Positions 1 to 6,312 are shown, counted from the stretch's first letter. The stretch: DNA of 7,675 bases from Candidatus Buchananbacteria bacterium (GCA_030592165.1 JAUVKC010000050.1:1-7675), one strand, 5' to 3'. Numbers and translations are program-made. The notes: generated by a model from the sequence alone, not told the origin.

Positions 1-2
1 CA

Positions 3-65
3 TTTGAAGTCGCAAAGACAATTAATCACATGCTCAAAGATGTTGAGCCAAAACAAACCTTTTAA
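3..65 (+). CDS. C-terminal end of an upstream gene (partial, unidentified)
   Basis: The frame beginning at base 3 is open for 20 codons from the window edge and ends with TAA at 63-65. It reads as a plausible soluble C-terminus (FEVAKTINHMLKD... ending in KQTF). A strong hairpin terminator begins 17 bases after the stop, where a transcript from this strand would be expected to end, which supports a real gene end. A competing frame (base 1 to the TAA at 67-69) is also open, but its composition is less protein-like. Too little is present to assign a family or function. Confidence 0.45.
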   Translation, partial: FEVAKTINHMLKDVEPKQTF

Positions 66-81
66 ATAAAATATTCCAAAC

Positions 82-121
82 AAAAAAGTAGGTGTTGATC
101 ACGACCAACACCTACTTTTTT
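82..121. terminator. Bidirectional intrinsic terminator
   Basis: Perfect inverted repeat: AAAAAAGTAGGTGTTG (82-97) pairs with CAACACCTACTTTTTT (106-121) around an 8-base loop. The 10-bp core GTAGGTGTTG/CAACACCTAC is flanked by A6 on one side and T6 on the other, so a U-tract follows the stem on either strand. It lies between two converging genes, 17 bases past the plus-strand stop at 63-65 and 12 bases past the minus-strand stop at 134. It therefore probably terminates both. Confidence 0.9.
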
Positions 122-133
122 ATTTACATACTA

Positions 134-1954
134 TTAATAAATCTTTTTCAAACTCGGTCCTGTATAATAATATTTTAATATCTGATCGTAGGTATAATTA
201 TAATCTGCAGCTAATAAGATCGCCCCATAGGCTGACATGCCAACACCATGTCCATACAGAGTTGTCTTGCTATAACCTGCTGGTTCGTCAACTGAAACTA
301 ACCAGGGCTTACCTGTCCCACCCCAAACTTCAGTCCAGTCTCTTGTTCTGCCGTCACTATGAGAAAAATACGGAGTGATAGCCAATTCACCATTATAAGT
401 TACTATTTGAGCCCTTGTTTCCTCGACTGCCTGGCTGACAGTTGGTAAACGTTGTTGGGTTCCATAACCACGATAAACCTGATCATATTTAGCATCTACA
501 ATAAAATTCTCATCTGCATGTTTAGTACCTCTATTATAATGATACATAGCATAAGTCCTAGCTCCGATAATTAGAGCTTTTTGATATTCAAGTGGAGAAG
601 AATTAGATGACTCAGCCAAACCTTTTAAATATGTTTCTAATTCTATTTCATTAATTACCCATAAACGACCAGTTGCATTGGCGTATCTTATTTCAAGATC
701 ACCCAGGAAAGTATTATCATTTAAACTGGTATTCCAGGCTGGTCTTTGTTCAAGAGATTTTATTTCAAACACAGTATTTGTATTTGCTCCTTCAAAACTC
801 AAATATGAAGCCGTTGAAGTGCTATTATTTCCTACTAAATTATATGTTAAATTTGAAAAATTAAAAGTTGTTTGAGCTATTTGATTTGCGTTTAAACTTG
901 CTAAAATATTCCCGTTTTTGTCTTTAACCTTAAATGAAGTATTAGCAGTAATTATTATTGGCTCTTGAGTATAATATAAGCCAACTCTCATCAAGGGACC
1001 ATTTGAACCAACACTTGAATTAATATCATTAACTACTGTTGCTGGTACCGTAGTTGGATTAGTATTATTTGTTGGAGTGCTTGGCACTACAACTGGATCG
1101 TCATATATATTATCTGCAAGATCAATACCAATTTGCAGACAATCATTAATTAAATCTTCAGTGACAGAATCCCTTTTAAATTTCTTAACATCAAGTTCCA
1201 AGCATTTTCTGCCGATATACATTTGTTCTGTTACTTCAACTTTTGGTGGTTGAGGTACTGGAGTTTGGACTGTTACTTTTTTAGGTTTTGATTTTGGAGC
1301 TAAAGCGCTCTTTGAACCTTTTTTCGGAAACTCACTTGAATCATTCCAAACATTCATTGTTATTTCAAATTCACTGCCTGATAAAATATGACCGTCCCCA
1401 TAATCTACCAAAACAAATTTTTCTGTGTAAACTCCTGATTCCCTTGGCGCTTCAAGGGCAAATTTGTAATAAGCTAACCAACCTGACTTAGCTTGGTTAT
1501 CTTTTAACCAAGCCGGAGTTTGATTATCACGCCAAAACTGATGTCTAACTTGTGTTTGTCTACTATAAGGAGGTGCTAATTTCAAATCAACACTATTTGA
1601 TCCAGTTTGTTTCCAGGTATAATTTGTCTTATTCTTAAAACCAACTTCAAAAGTAAATCCTGTCCCCTTAACTATATTAATCTCTCTATGCGACTGAATT
1701 AATTTAAAAGCTTCTTCGTTACCAGCCTGAGCTACATTTACTTGTAAAGGATTTAACATGGAAAAATTTCTACCAGCAAACGGTGAACGGATAACTCCGT
1801 CTAAATGAGCTAAAACCTGAGCAACAACAAATATAATTAAAAAAGCTATGACAATACTAATAAAAAAATCAAATTGTGATCTTTTTTTTGTCACAGCAAC
1901 TTCTAGTTTCTGGTTATATTTCCAACCAAAAGATATTGGATTATAAATTTTCAT
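134..1954 (-). CDS. Membrane-anchored SpoIID/LytB-domain protein with an N-terminal Ig-like domain (probable peptidoglycan lytic transglycosylase)
   Basis: A 606-residue envelope protein. A basic stretch (KKR, 23-25) precedes one hydrophobic helix at about 28-50, giving a signal anchor with the remainder outside; cleavage after VLA at 47-49 is a less likely alternative. Residues 90-203 form a beta-rich domain with a GFKNKTNYTW core, resembling the NBR1-type Ig-like domain and the modules in the amidase at 3974-6277. A Lys/Pro linker, a small segment with C251 and C271, and a Thr/Asn/Pro linker follow. Residues about 320-600 are the SpoIID domain: VINEIELETYLKGLAE, then ARTYA (465-469), a SHSDGRT motif and GHGVGMSAYGA near the end. 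E448 aligns with the catalytic Glu of the family's G-x-x-E-M-P motif, but MP is replaced by SN. SpoIID proteins cleave glycan strands stripped of stem peptides, so the nearby amidase is a natural partner. The ATG is fixed by an in-frame stop 9 bases upstream. No Shine-Dalgarno is visible. The domain call is firm; enzymatic activity is inferred. Confidence 0.9.
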   Translation of the reverse strand: MKIYNPISFGWKYNQKLEVAVTKKRSQFDFFISIVIAFLIIFVVAQVLAHLDGVIRSPFAGRNFSMLNPLQVNVAQAGNEEAFKLIQSHREINIVKGTGFTFEVGFKNKTNYTWKQTGSNSVDLKLAPPYSRQTQVRHQFWRDNQTPAWLKDNQAKSGWLAYYKFALEAPRESGVYTEKFVLVDYGDGHILSGSEFEITMNVWNDSSEFPKKGSKSALAPKSKPKKVTVQTPVPQPPKVEVTEQMYIGRKCLELDVKKFKRDSVTEDLINDCLQIGIDLADNIYDDPVVVPSTPTNNTNPTTVPATVVNDINSSVGSNGPLMRVGLYYTQEPIIITANTSFKVKDKNGNILASLNANQIAQTTFNFSNLTYNLVGNNSTSTASYLSFEGANTNTVFEIKSLEQRPAWNTSLNDNTFLGDLEIRYANATGRLWVINEIELETYLKGLAESSNSSPLEYQKALIIGARTYAMYHYNRGTKHADENFIVDAKYDQVYRGYGTQQRLPTVSQAVEETRAQIVTYNGELAITPYFSHSDGRTRDWTEVWGGTGKPWLVSVDEPAGYSKTTLYGHGVGMSAYGAILLAADYNYTYDQILKYYYTGPSLKKIY

Positions 1955-2037
1955 ATTGTTTTTTTATTTTTGTTTTTTGTAAATCGGTCTAAAAATTTTG
2001 TTTAAACCTGAAAAAGATTTCTCTTTTTTCTATTATA

Positions 2038-2066
2038 AGTATAGCATTTTTGTCAAGCTCTGTCAA
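2038..2066 (-). promoter_or_regulatory. Sigma70-type promoter for the SpoIID-domain gene
   Basis: Read on the minus strand: TTGACA (-35, 2061-2066), 17-base spacer, TATACT (-10, 2038-2043), with TGC immediately before the -10, giving an extended -10. Transcription should start near 2031, leaving a leader of about 77 bases that is A-rich close to the ATG and lacks a Shine-Dalgarno motif. A second TTGACA (2051-2056) lies within the spacer. It is 13 bases from an overlapping TATAAT (2032-2037), which is too short to be the main promoter. Confidence 0.8.
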
Positions 2067-2103
2067 TGAAAAACCTGAGTTTGTTCAAAATATTTATTCA
2101 TCA

Positions 2104-2119
2104 AAATTTAGCTAAATTT
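2104..2119. promoter_or_regulatory. 16-bp perfect palindrome, possible operator
   Basis: AAATTTAGCTAAATTT is identical to its reverse complement. It lies in the divergent intergenic region, about 38 bases upstream of the -35 box of the leftward promoter and about 90 bases upstream of the rightward -10. The position suits a dimeric regulator controlling one or both genes. Palindromes also arise by chance in AT-rich DNA, and no regulator gene is visible here. Confidence 0.35.
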
Positions 2120-2207
2120 AGTCAAAATAAAATTCAAATCCAATTCCTATGACATCAAAAAAACACCTTTTTAAAGTTGGCTTTTTGTTCAAAAGAAATG
2201 AAATTTC

Positions 2208-2216
2208 TGCTATTAT
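2208..2216 (+). promoter_or_regulatory. Probable extended -10 promoter for the flippase gene
   Basis: TGCTATTAT: TGC at 2208-2210 followed by a TATTAT -10 at 2211-2216. There is no convincing -35 at 17 bases; the nearest candidate, TTGTTC at 2185-2190, has a 20-base spacer. Extended -10 promoters can work without a good -35. The start would be near 2223, about 58 bases ahead of the ATG. The leader has no Shine-Dalgarno motif. Confidence 0.45.
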
Positions 2217-2280
2217 TAAACCACTTAGAATCTTCATTAAATATTCTATTCTCTAATTTCTAATATCAAATTTCTAACTC

Positions 2281-3708
2281 ATGTCCATCAATAAAAAAAT
2301 TGCTCAAAATACTATCATTCAATTTTCCGGTAAAATTGTCAGTACTATACTTGGAGTTATTACTATTTCAATTATGGCTCGTTATCTTGGGGCTATCGGC
2401 TATGGTCAATATGCTATTATCATGGCTTTTTTACAATTCTTTGCTATTCTGGTTGATCTAGGATTATCATTAACAGTTGTACGTTTAATTGCTGACCCAA
2501 AATATAATCAAGAAAAAGTATTTAATAATGTTTTCACTTTACGCGTTTTTTCAGCTTTAATATTTCTCGGCATTGCTCCATTAATTGTTTTGGCCTTCCC
2601 TTACCCAATGATTGTTAAAATTGGTGTAGCAGTTACTACCCTGTCATTTTTCTTCATGTCATTAAATCAAATTCTAATTGGTTTATTTCAAAAAGAATTA
2701 AGGCTAGACAAGGTAACAATAGCCGAAGTTGCCGGCAGAGTAGTCTTGCTTGGTTCAGTCATTACTTTTGCTATCCTTGACTATGGATTACTATTTATAA
2801 TGTTAGCTGTAGTTGCTGGGAGTTTCACTAATTTTATTCTCAGTTATGTTTTCGCTCATCGCTTTGTCAAAATAAAATTTGCTTTTGATTTTTCATACTG
2901 GGCTAAAACCTGGGATCTGACATGGCCTATTGCAGTTTCCATAGCTTTTAATCTGGTTTATTTCAAGGCTGACACAATTATACTTTCACTTTTTCGCTCC
3001 ACTGCTGAAGTTGGTATTTACGCTGCACCATATAGAGTCCTTGAAATTCTCATGAATTTTGTTTATATGTTTGTTGGTATTGTTTTCCCTGTACTTACAT
3101 TATACTGGGCACAAAAATCTTTTGCTAAATTTAAAGATCTATTCCAAAAAACTTTTGACTTCCTGGTCATCCTCTCTGTCCCAATGGTTTTTGGGACAAT
3201 GTTTATTGCCAAGGATTTGATGCTGTTAATTGCCGGGCCGGAATTTGCTGACTCAGGTTTAGTTTTAAAAATTATTATCTTTGCAACTGCAATTATCTTT
3301 ATCAATTCACTTTTTGGTTATACTATTGTAGTTATCAATAAACAAAAAAAATTAGTCTGGGGCTATATTTTCGTCGCTATATTTTCTTTAATCGGTTATT
3401 TAATTTTTATTCCAAAATATGGCTATCTCGGAGCTGCTACTTTTACTATAATAGCTGAAGCGCTGATTTTTCTTATAAATGCAGTTGTTACCATCAAAAC
3501 AACAAAAATGATGCCATCCTTAATGATTTTTACTAAAACAATAGGAGCTTCATTAGTAATGTCATTATTCTTATACCTTTTCACAGGTCAAAATGTAATT
3601 TTACTTATAATCGGCGCTTCACTCATATATACAATAGCACTTTATCTTTTTAAAGGATTTTCTAAAGAAATGGTCTTAGATATAATTAGCTTAAAGAAAA
3701 ATAGCTAA
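2281..3708 (+). CDS. Wzx-like polysaccharide flippase (MOP superfamily, polysaccharide transport family)
   Basis: A 475-residue, strongly hydrophobic inner-membrane protein with roughly 14 predicted helices (about 12-32, 43-62, 86-106, 113-135, 150-168, 171-192, 216-236, 251-275, 291-311, 327-350, 358-377, 383-405, 417-434, 438-457), the normal count and length for this family. Family features are visible: N10 and G17 in helix 1, MARYLGAIGYGQYA (32-45) after it, VDLGL (58-62) at the end of helix 2, and the mid-protein KADTIILSLF...VGIYAAPYRVLE (229-255). Such proteins flip undecaprenyl-linked oligosaccharides to the outer face for surface polysaccharide assembly; the substrate cannot be read from sequence. 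An in-frame TAA at 2275-2277 fixes the ATG. No glycosyltransferase lies alongside it in this window. MurJ, the lipid II flippase of the same superfamily, is an alternative, but the N-terminal motifs look like the Wzx/PST branch. Confidence 0.9.
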   Translation: MSINKKIAQNTIIQFSGKIVSTILGVITISIMARYLGAIGYGQYAIIMAFLQFFAILVDLGLSLTVVRLIADPKYNQEKVFNNVFTLRVFSALIFLGIAPLIVLAFPYPMIVKIGVAVTTLSFFFMSLNQILIGLFQKELRLDKVTIAEVAGRVVLLGSVITFAILDYGLLFIMLAVVAGSFTNFILSYVFAHRFVKIKFAFDFSYWAKTWDLTWPIAVSIAFNLVYFKADTIILSLFRSTAEVGIYAAPYRVLEILMNFVYMFVGIVFPVLTLYWAQKSFAKFKDLFQKTFDFLVILSVPMVFGTMFIAKDLMLLIAGPEFADSGLVLKIIIFATAIIFINSLFGYTIVVINKQKKLVWGYIFVAIFSLIGYLIFIPKYGYLGAATFTIIAEALIFLINAVVTIKTTKMMPSLMIFTKTIGASLVMSLFLYLFTGQNVILLIIGASLIYTIALYLFKGFSKEMVLDIISLKKNS

Positions 3709-3715
3709 TATTAGC
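3697..3715. repeat. 19-base palindromic direct repeat, copy 1
   Basis: AAAAATAGCTAATATTAGC, with the perfect 12-bp palindrome GCTAATATTAGC at 3704-3715. It overlaps the flippase stop codon (TAA, 3706-3708). An identical 19-base copy begins 63 bases downstream. The palindrome is too AT-rich, and lacks an immediate T-run, to be a convincing terminator. Confidence 0.75.
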
Positions 3716-3755
3716 AAAATTTGATTTCTTTTTCATGCTATCTGCAACTTTTTTT

Positions 3756-3790
3756 CCTAAAAAATAGCTAATATTAGCTATAAATTTAGG
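3756..3790. repeat. 19-base palindromic direct repeat, copy 2, within a larger inverted repeat (putative operator)
   Basis: The 19-base repeat recurs exactly at 3760-3778. Here the palindrome extends to 18 bp (ATAGCTAATATTAGCTAT, 3764-3781) and is flanked by CCTAAA (3756-3761) and TTTAGG (3785-3790), which can pair outside a small internal loop. The right edge is 9 bases upstream of the -35 box of the amidase promoter, a typical place for an activator or repressor site. A partial third copy (CTAATATTAGC) occurs inside the amidase gene at 4146-4156. Confidence 0.65.
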
Positions 3791-3798
3791 CATTACTC

Positions 3799-3827
3799 TT
3801 TACAACCACGCTCAAACATGCTATAAT
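3799..3827 (+). promoter_or_regulatory. Sigma70-type promoter P1 for the amidase gene
   Basis: TTTACA (-35, 3799-3804), 17-base spacer, TATAAT (-10, 3822-3827), with TGC directly before the -10. This is close to consensus in every element. The start would be near 3834, giving a long leader of about 140 bases before the ATG at 3974, unlike the shorter leaders of the neighbouring genes. Confidence 0.8.
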
Positions 3828-3871
3828 GAGAGTAGTTAGTGATATTTAACTGCAGTCAAGCAGGAGAATCA

Positions 3872-3953
3872 ACAAATATTATACAAATTATTACAAATTC
3901 ATAATAAATCAATATATTTGTAATAATTAGTATTTTATACGTATAATTTGTAT
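3872..3953 (+). promoter_or_regulatory. Repeat-rich leader of the amidase gene with alternative hairpins and possible promoter P2
   Basis: ACAAAT occurs at 3872, 3883 and 3893 (spacing 11 and 10), and its complement ATTTGT appears at 3916 and 3946. Two pairings compete for the same bases: 3886-3898 with 3916-3928 (13 bp, 17-base loop), and 3881-3891 with 3943-3953 (11 bp). A 10-bp palindrome TATACGTATA (3936-3945) lies between them. A second promoter is possible: TTGTAA (3918-3923), 18 bases, TATAAT (3942-3947), starting near 3954 and leaving a leader of about 20 bases. The repeats would overlap that promoter. I recognise no known riboswitch. Confidence 0.45.
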
Positions 3954-3973
3954 CAAAAAAAATAAAAACAAAA

Positions 3974-6277
3974 ATGAAACACAAAATTACCATAAAAACA
4001 CAGTTTATCTTAGGTTTTGTCCTAATTTTTTCGCTAAGCTTACTATTTATCATAGTTAGTGCAGATTCTTCTACTCCTGACGTCAAAGAGGGTAGAATTA
4101 TTATTAATGAACCCGAATCAAGTGGTTCTTTTTTTATTTCCAGTACTAATATTAGCGGAAACGAAGTAATTTCACCTGTTTTAAGAACAGATTTTGATTT
4201 TAATGGAATTTATGCTGAATGGGATCAAAAAAATGCTAACATTGGTCAAGATTTTGATATTTATGTCAGATTTTTAAATGAAAACTGGACTGATTGGATA
4301 AAAATGCCTATTGATGATGATTATTCAGGTAAAGATAATGTCGTAACAAAAATGTCTAGTCAATTAGTCCTGACTAAACGTACAGATAGTTTCCAATACA
4401 AAATATTTTATGATCCACATGCTACTGTCAAAGCTGATATTAAAAAACTAGAATTTGTTTATTTAAACAGTTTAAAAGGGCCTAAATCTGATTTTAATAT
4501 AAGTTCAAACTCTGATGGTCTAAATATTGTGACCAGAGAAGCTTGGGGAGCTAATGAAAATTACCGATACGACGAAGAAGGTAGTGATCTTTGGGAACAA
4601 GAATATTATTTACCTAAAAAATTCGTTATTCATCATACGGCAGGAGAAAAAGCCAATCATGATCCAAAAGCAACAATTCGAGCAATTCACTATTATCATT
4701 CAATCGGTCGCGAGTGGGGTGATATTGGCTACAACTATTTAATTGACTCAAAAGGAATTATCTATCAAGGTCGTAAAGGTGGTGATGGAGTTGTGGCTGG
4801 TCATGCTTATATGAGAAATAGAAACACTATCGGTATTGCTATTCTAGGTTGCTATGATCAGGGTTCTAGGTGTAATTCCCCAGACAATCTGACTGAAGCG
4901 ACTAAACATAGTTTGAATAAATTAATTGCTGTAAAATCACGAGAGTTTAATATTGACCCCCTTGGTCAATCAGAATTTCACGGTGAAATGCTGGGAAACA
5001 TTATAGGTCATTCAGATGTTGGCAGTACTACTTGCCCAGGCAATATTATATATAATGAATTATCAACCAGTAAAACACTTGCCTATAACCTTTTACAAGA
5101 TATGGGTGGGTACAAAACACCTTTAGCAACTTCAGCCCAATTTGTCAGACAATCAGCTAAAGAAATTACCATTGAAGAAACTAAATCAAAAGAAATAACT
5201 GTTGAATTTAAAAATACTGGTCAAGCTGTTTGGAGAGGATATGAAGATGCTGGGCTATTTATCGCTGACAGTACTGTAAAAAACAAAATGGCTAAATTAG
5301 GTTCAGTCAGTATTGCTATAAATAATCAAACCAGTTCACCTATTGAAAAATATCAACTTCTTGGCGGAAACGTTTATCCAGGAGAAATCGGTAAATTTAA
5401 AATCACTTTAGAACCACCTAAAAATAAAAAACAAATTACTAAAAATTATACACTAGCCTGGTTAGATAAAGGCTACTTTCCTAATAATGATTTCTCAATC
5501 ACAGTAAATAAAATACCTTGTTCTACCTGTAATACAAATCCAGCAGTTCAAACTAATTCTATTTATTCTGCCAGCCTTGTCCAGTCAAGTTTCCCTACTC
5601 AAATGCCAGCTGAAAGTACTCAAGACGTCATGATTCAATTTAAAAATACTGGCAATAAACAATTTAACAAAGACGATCTAAAACTACATATTATTTACGA
5701 AAAAACCCATATCTCCCCTTTTCGTAACAATTCCTGGTACACTGAATACGCTATGATCCCGCCTGTTGAAGCGTATATATTACCAAACGGTACTGGTAGT
5801 TTCCACTTTAGACTAAAAGCACCACATATCGTAGCTCCTTTCCCTCACACCATAACTTTAACTCACAACGGACAAGAGCTATACAAATGGGATAAAACAA
5901 TTGAAGTTATTTCATCTTATGCTTCAGAACTTACTGAAAACACTATACCAGTCGCAGTCAAAAACACCTGGCGACCAACAGTCAAAATGACCTTTAAAAA
6001 TAGTGGCACAAAAACCTGGAAATCACCGAGATTGAAAAGTTATGATATTGATTATACTAATTCCTGGTTTCGTGACTGGTCATGGGTAGATAATAAAACA
6101 ATTAAAAAATCATGGAAAAATATTGCCCCAGGAGAATCAATCACCTTTGAATTTAAAATCACGCCATACTGGAAAGCTAACACTTACCCGCACGTTTACA
6201 AACTATTCGATGGTGAAAATGAAGTCCACATCAACGGTAAGACAGAATATTTAACTTATACCAGAGTAGATCAATAA
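3974..6277 (+). CDS. Secreted PGRP/Amidase_2 N-acetylmuramoyl-L-alanine amidase with three Ig-like C-terminal modules
   Basis: A 767-residue exported peptidoglycan hydrolase that should cut the amide bond between MurNAc and the stem peptide. A signal peptide (basic 2-8, hydrophobic 11-28) likely ends at VSA (28-30). Residues about 50-165 look like a beta-sandwich carbohydrate-binding-type domain (EWDQ...IYVRF...WTDW). Residues 183-377 are the amidase: IVTREAWGA, FVIHHTAG (H220/H221), IGYNYLID (catalytic-type Tyr, Y253) and IIGHSDVGSTTCPG (H346, C354), so the zinc site His-His-Cys looks intact. Three Ig-like modules follow (about 390-512, 530-647, 650-760), each with an FKNTG/FKNSG core at 412, 556 and 674. 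C516 and C519 form a CSTC motif between the first two. A similar core occurs in the SpoIID protein at 134-1954. An in-frame TAA at 3944-3946 leaves ATG 3974 as the only ATG start nearby. No Shine-Dalgarno is seen. The role is wall remodelling or division; attack on other cells is an alternative. Confidence 0.92.
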   Translation: MKHKITIKTQFILGFVLIFSLSLLFIIVSADSSTPDVKEGRIIINEPESSGSFFISSTNISGNEVISPVLRTDFDFNGIYAEWDQKNANIGQDFDIYVRFLNENWTDWIKMPIDDDYSGKDNVVTKMSSQLVLTKRTDSFQYKIFYDPHATVKADIKKLEFVYLNSLKGPKSDFNISSNSDGLNIVTREAWGANENYRYDEEGSDLWEQEYYLPKKFVIHHTAGEKANHDPKATIRAIHYYHSIGREWGDIGYNYLIDSKGIIYQGRKGGDGVVAGHAYMRNRNTIGIAILGCYDQGSRCNSPDNLTEATKHSLNKLIAVKSREFNIDPLGQSEFHGEMLGNIIGHSDVGSTTCPGNIIYNELSTSKTLAYNLLQDMGGYKTPLATSAQFVRQSAKEITIEETKSKEITVEFKNTGQAVWRGYEDAGLFIADSTVKNKMAKLGSVSIAINNQTSSPIEKYQLLGGNVYPGEIGKFKITLEPPKNKKQITKNYTLAWLDKGYFPNNDFSITVNKIPCSTCNTNPAVQTNSIYSASLVQSSFPTQMPAESTQDVMIQFKNTGNKQFNKDDLKLHIIYEKTHISPFRNNSWYTEYAMIPPVEAYILPNGTGSFHFRLKAPHIVAPFPHTITLTHNGQELYKWDKTIEVISSYASELTENTIPVAVKNTWRPTVKMTFKNSGTKTWKSPRLKSYDIDYTNSWFRDWSWVDNKTIKKSWKNIAPGESITFEFKITPYWKANTYPHVYKLFDGENEVHINGKTEYLTYTRVDQ
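5205..6006 (+). repeat. In-frame repeated motif encoding the FKN[TS]G core of the Ig-like modules
   Basis: AATTTAAAAATACTGG is identical at 5205-5220 and 5637-5652, and a 13/14 match (TTTAAAAATAGTGG) lies at 5993-6006. The offsets are 432 and 354 bases, both whole numbers of codons (144 and 118). Each copy encodes FKNTG or FKNSG. This fits module duplication followed by divergence, with the core conserved. D2 has F564 where D1 and D3 have a Trp (W420, W682). Confidence 0.7.
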
Positions 6278-6312
6278 AAAAAGAGCTTCGGATAAAACCG
6301 GGGCACTTTTTT
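6277..6312 (+). terminator. Intrinsic terminator of the amidase gene
   Basis: The stem begins within the stop codon: AAAAAAG (6277-6283), one A-A mismatch, then GCTTCGG (6285-6291) pairing with CCGGGGC (6298-6304, including two T-G wobbles), then CTTTTTT (6306-6312). The loop is ATAAAA. A run of six T closes it. This is a clear rho-independent terminator on the plus strand. Confidence 0.85.

Larger units (their letters stand above)
1955..2280. other. Divergent intergenic control region
   Basis: These 326 bases separate the minus-strand SpoIID gene from the plus-strand flippase gene. They hold a near-consensus promoter reading left (2038-2066), a 16-bp perfect palindrome (2104-2119), and a weaker extended -10 promoter reading right (2211-2216). 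The flippase leader contains a direct repeat of AATTTCTAA (2255-2263 and 2269-2277). I see no open frame of substance, tRNA or riboswitch-like conserved core. Confidence 0.7.

Noticed and set aside
673..875. Two overlapping short plus-strand frames (63 and 65 codons)
   Set aside because: They lie antisense within the SpoIID gene, overlap each other and show no family features or start signals. They are shadows of the real coding frame.
1288..1491. 67-codon plus-strand frame
   Set aside because: Antisense to the Ig-like domain of the SpoIID protein; no plausible protein character or promoter.
2032..2056. Alternative minus-strand promoter TTGACA-13-TATAAT
   Set aside because: A 13-base spacer is too short for sigma70. 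The overlapping TTGACA-17-TATACT with TGC extension fits far better.
3063..3305. 80-codon minus-strand frame
   Set aside because: Antisense within the flippase gene, whose membrane-protein frame is clearly the real one.
3697..3778. Two-copy repeat as a CRISPR array or mobile-element terminal repeat
   Set aside because: There are only two copies, the repeat is a short AT-rich palindrome and the intervening DNA has no spacer or transposase features.
3704..3790. Possible terminator after the flippase gene
   Set aside because: The palindromes are AT-rich, repeated exactly and not followed directly by a T-run. A regulatory repeat explains them better, so flippase transcripts may read into the amidase region.
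3862..3866. AGGAG resembling a Shine-Dalgarno
   Set aside because: It is more than 100 bases from the amidase ATG, and no ATG/GTG/TTG-started frame follows at the right distance.
3856..4086. 76-codon minus-strand hydrophobic frame
   Set aside because: Overlaps the amidase leader and signal peptide. Its hydrophobicity is the expected complement of AT-rich DNA, and it has no minus-strand promoter that I can see.
4554..4742. 62-codon plus-strand frame
   Set aside because: An alternate frame inside the amidase catalytic domain.
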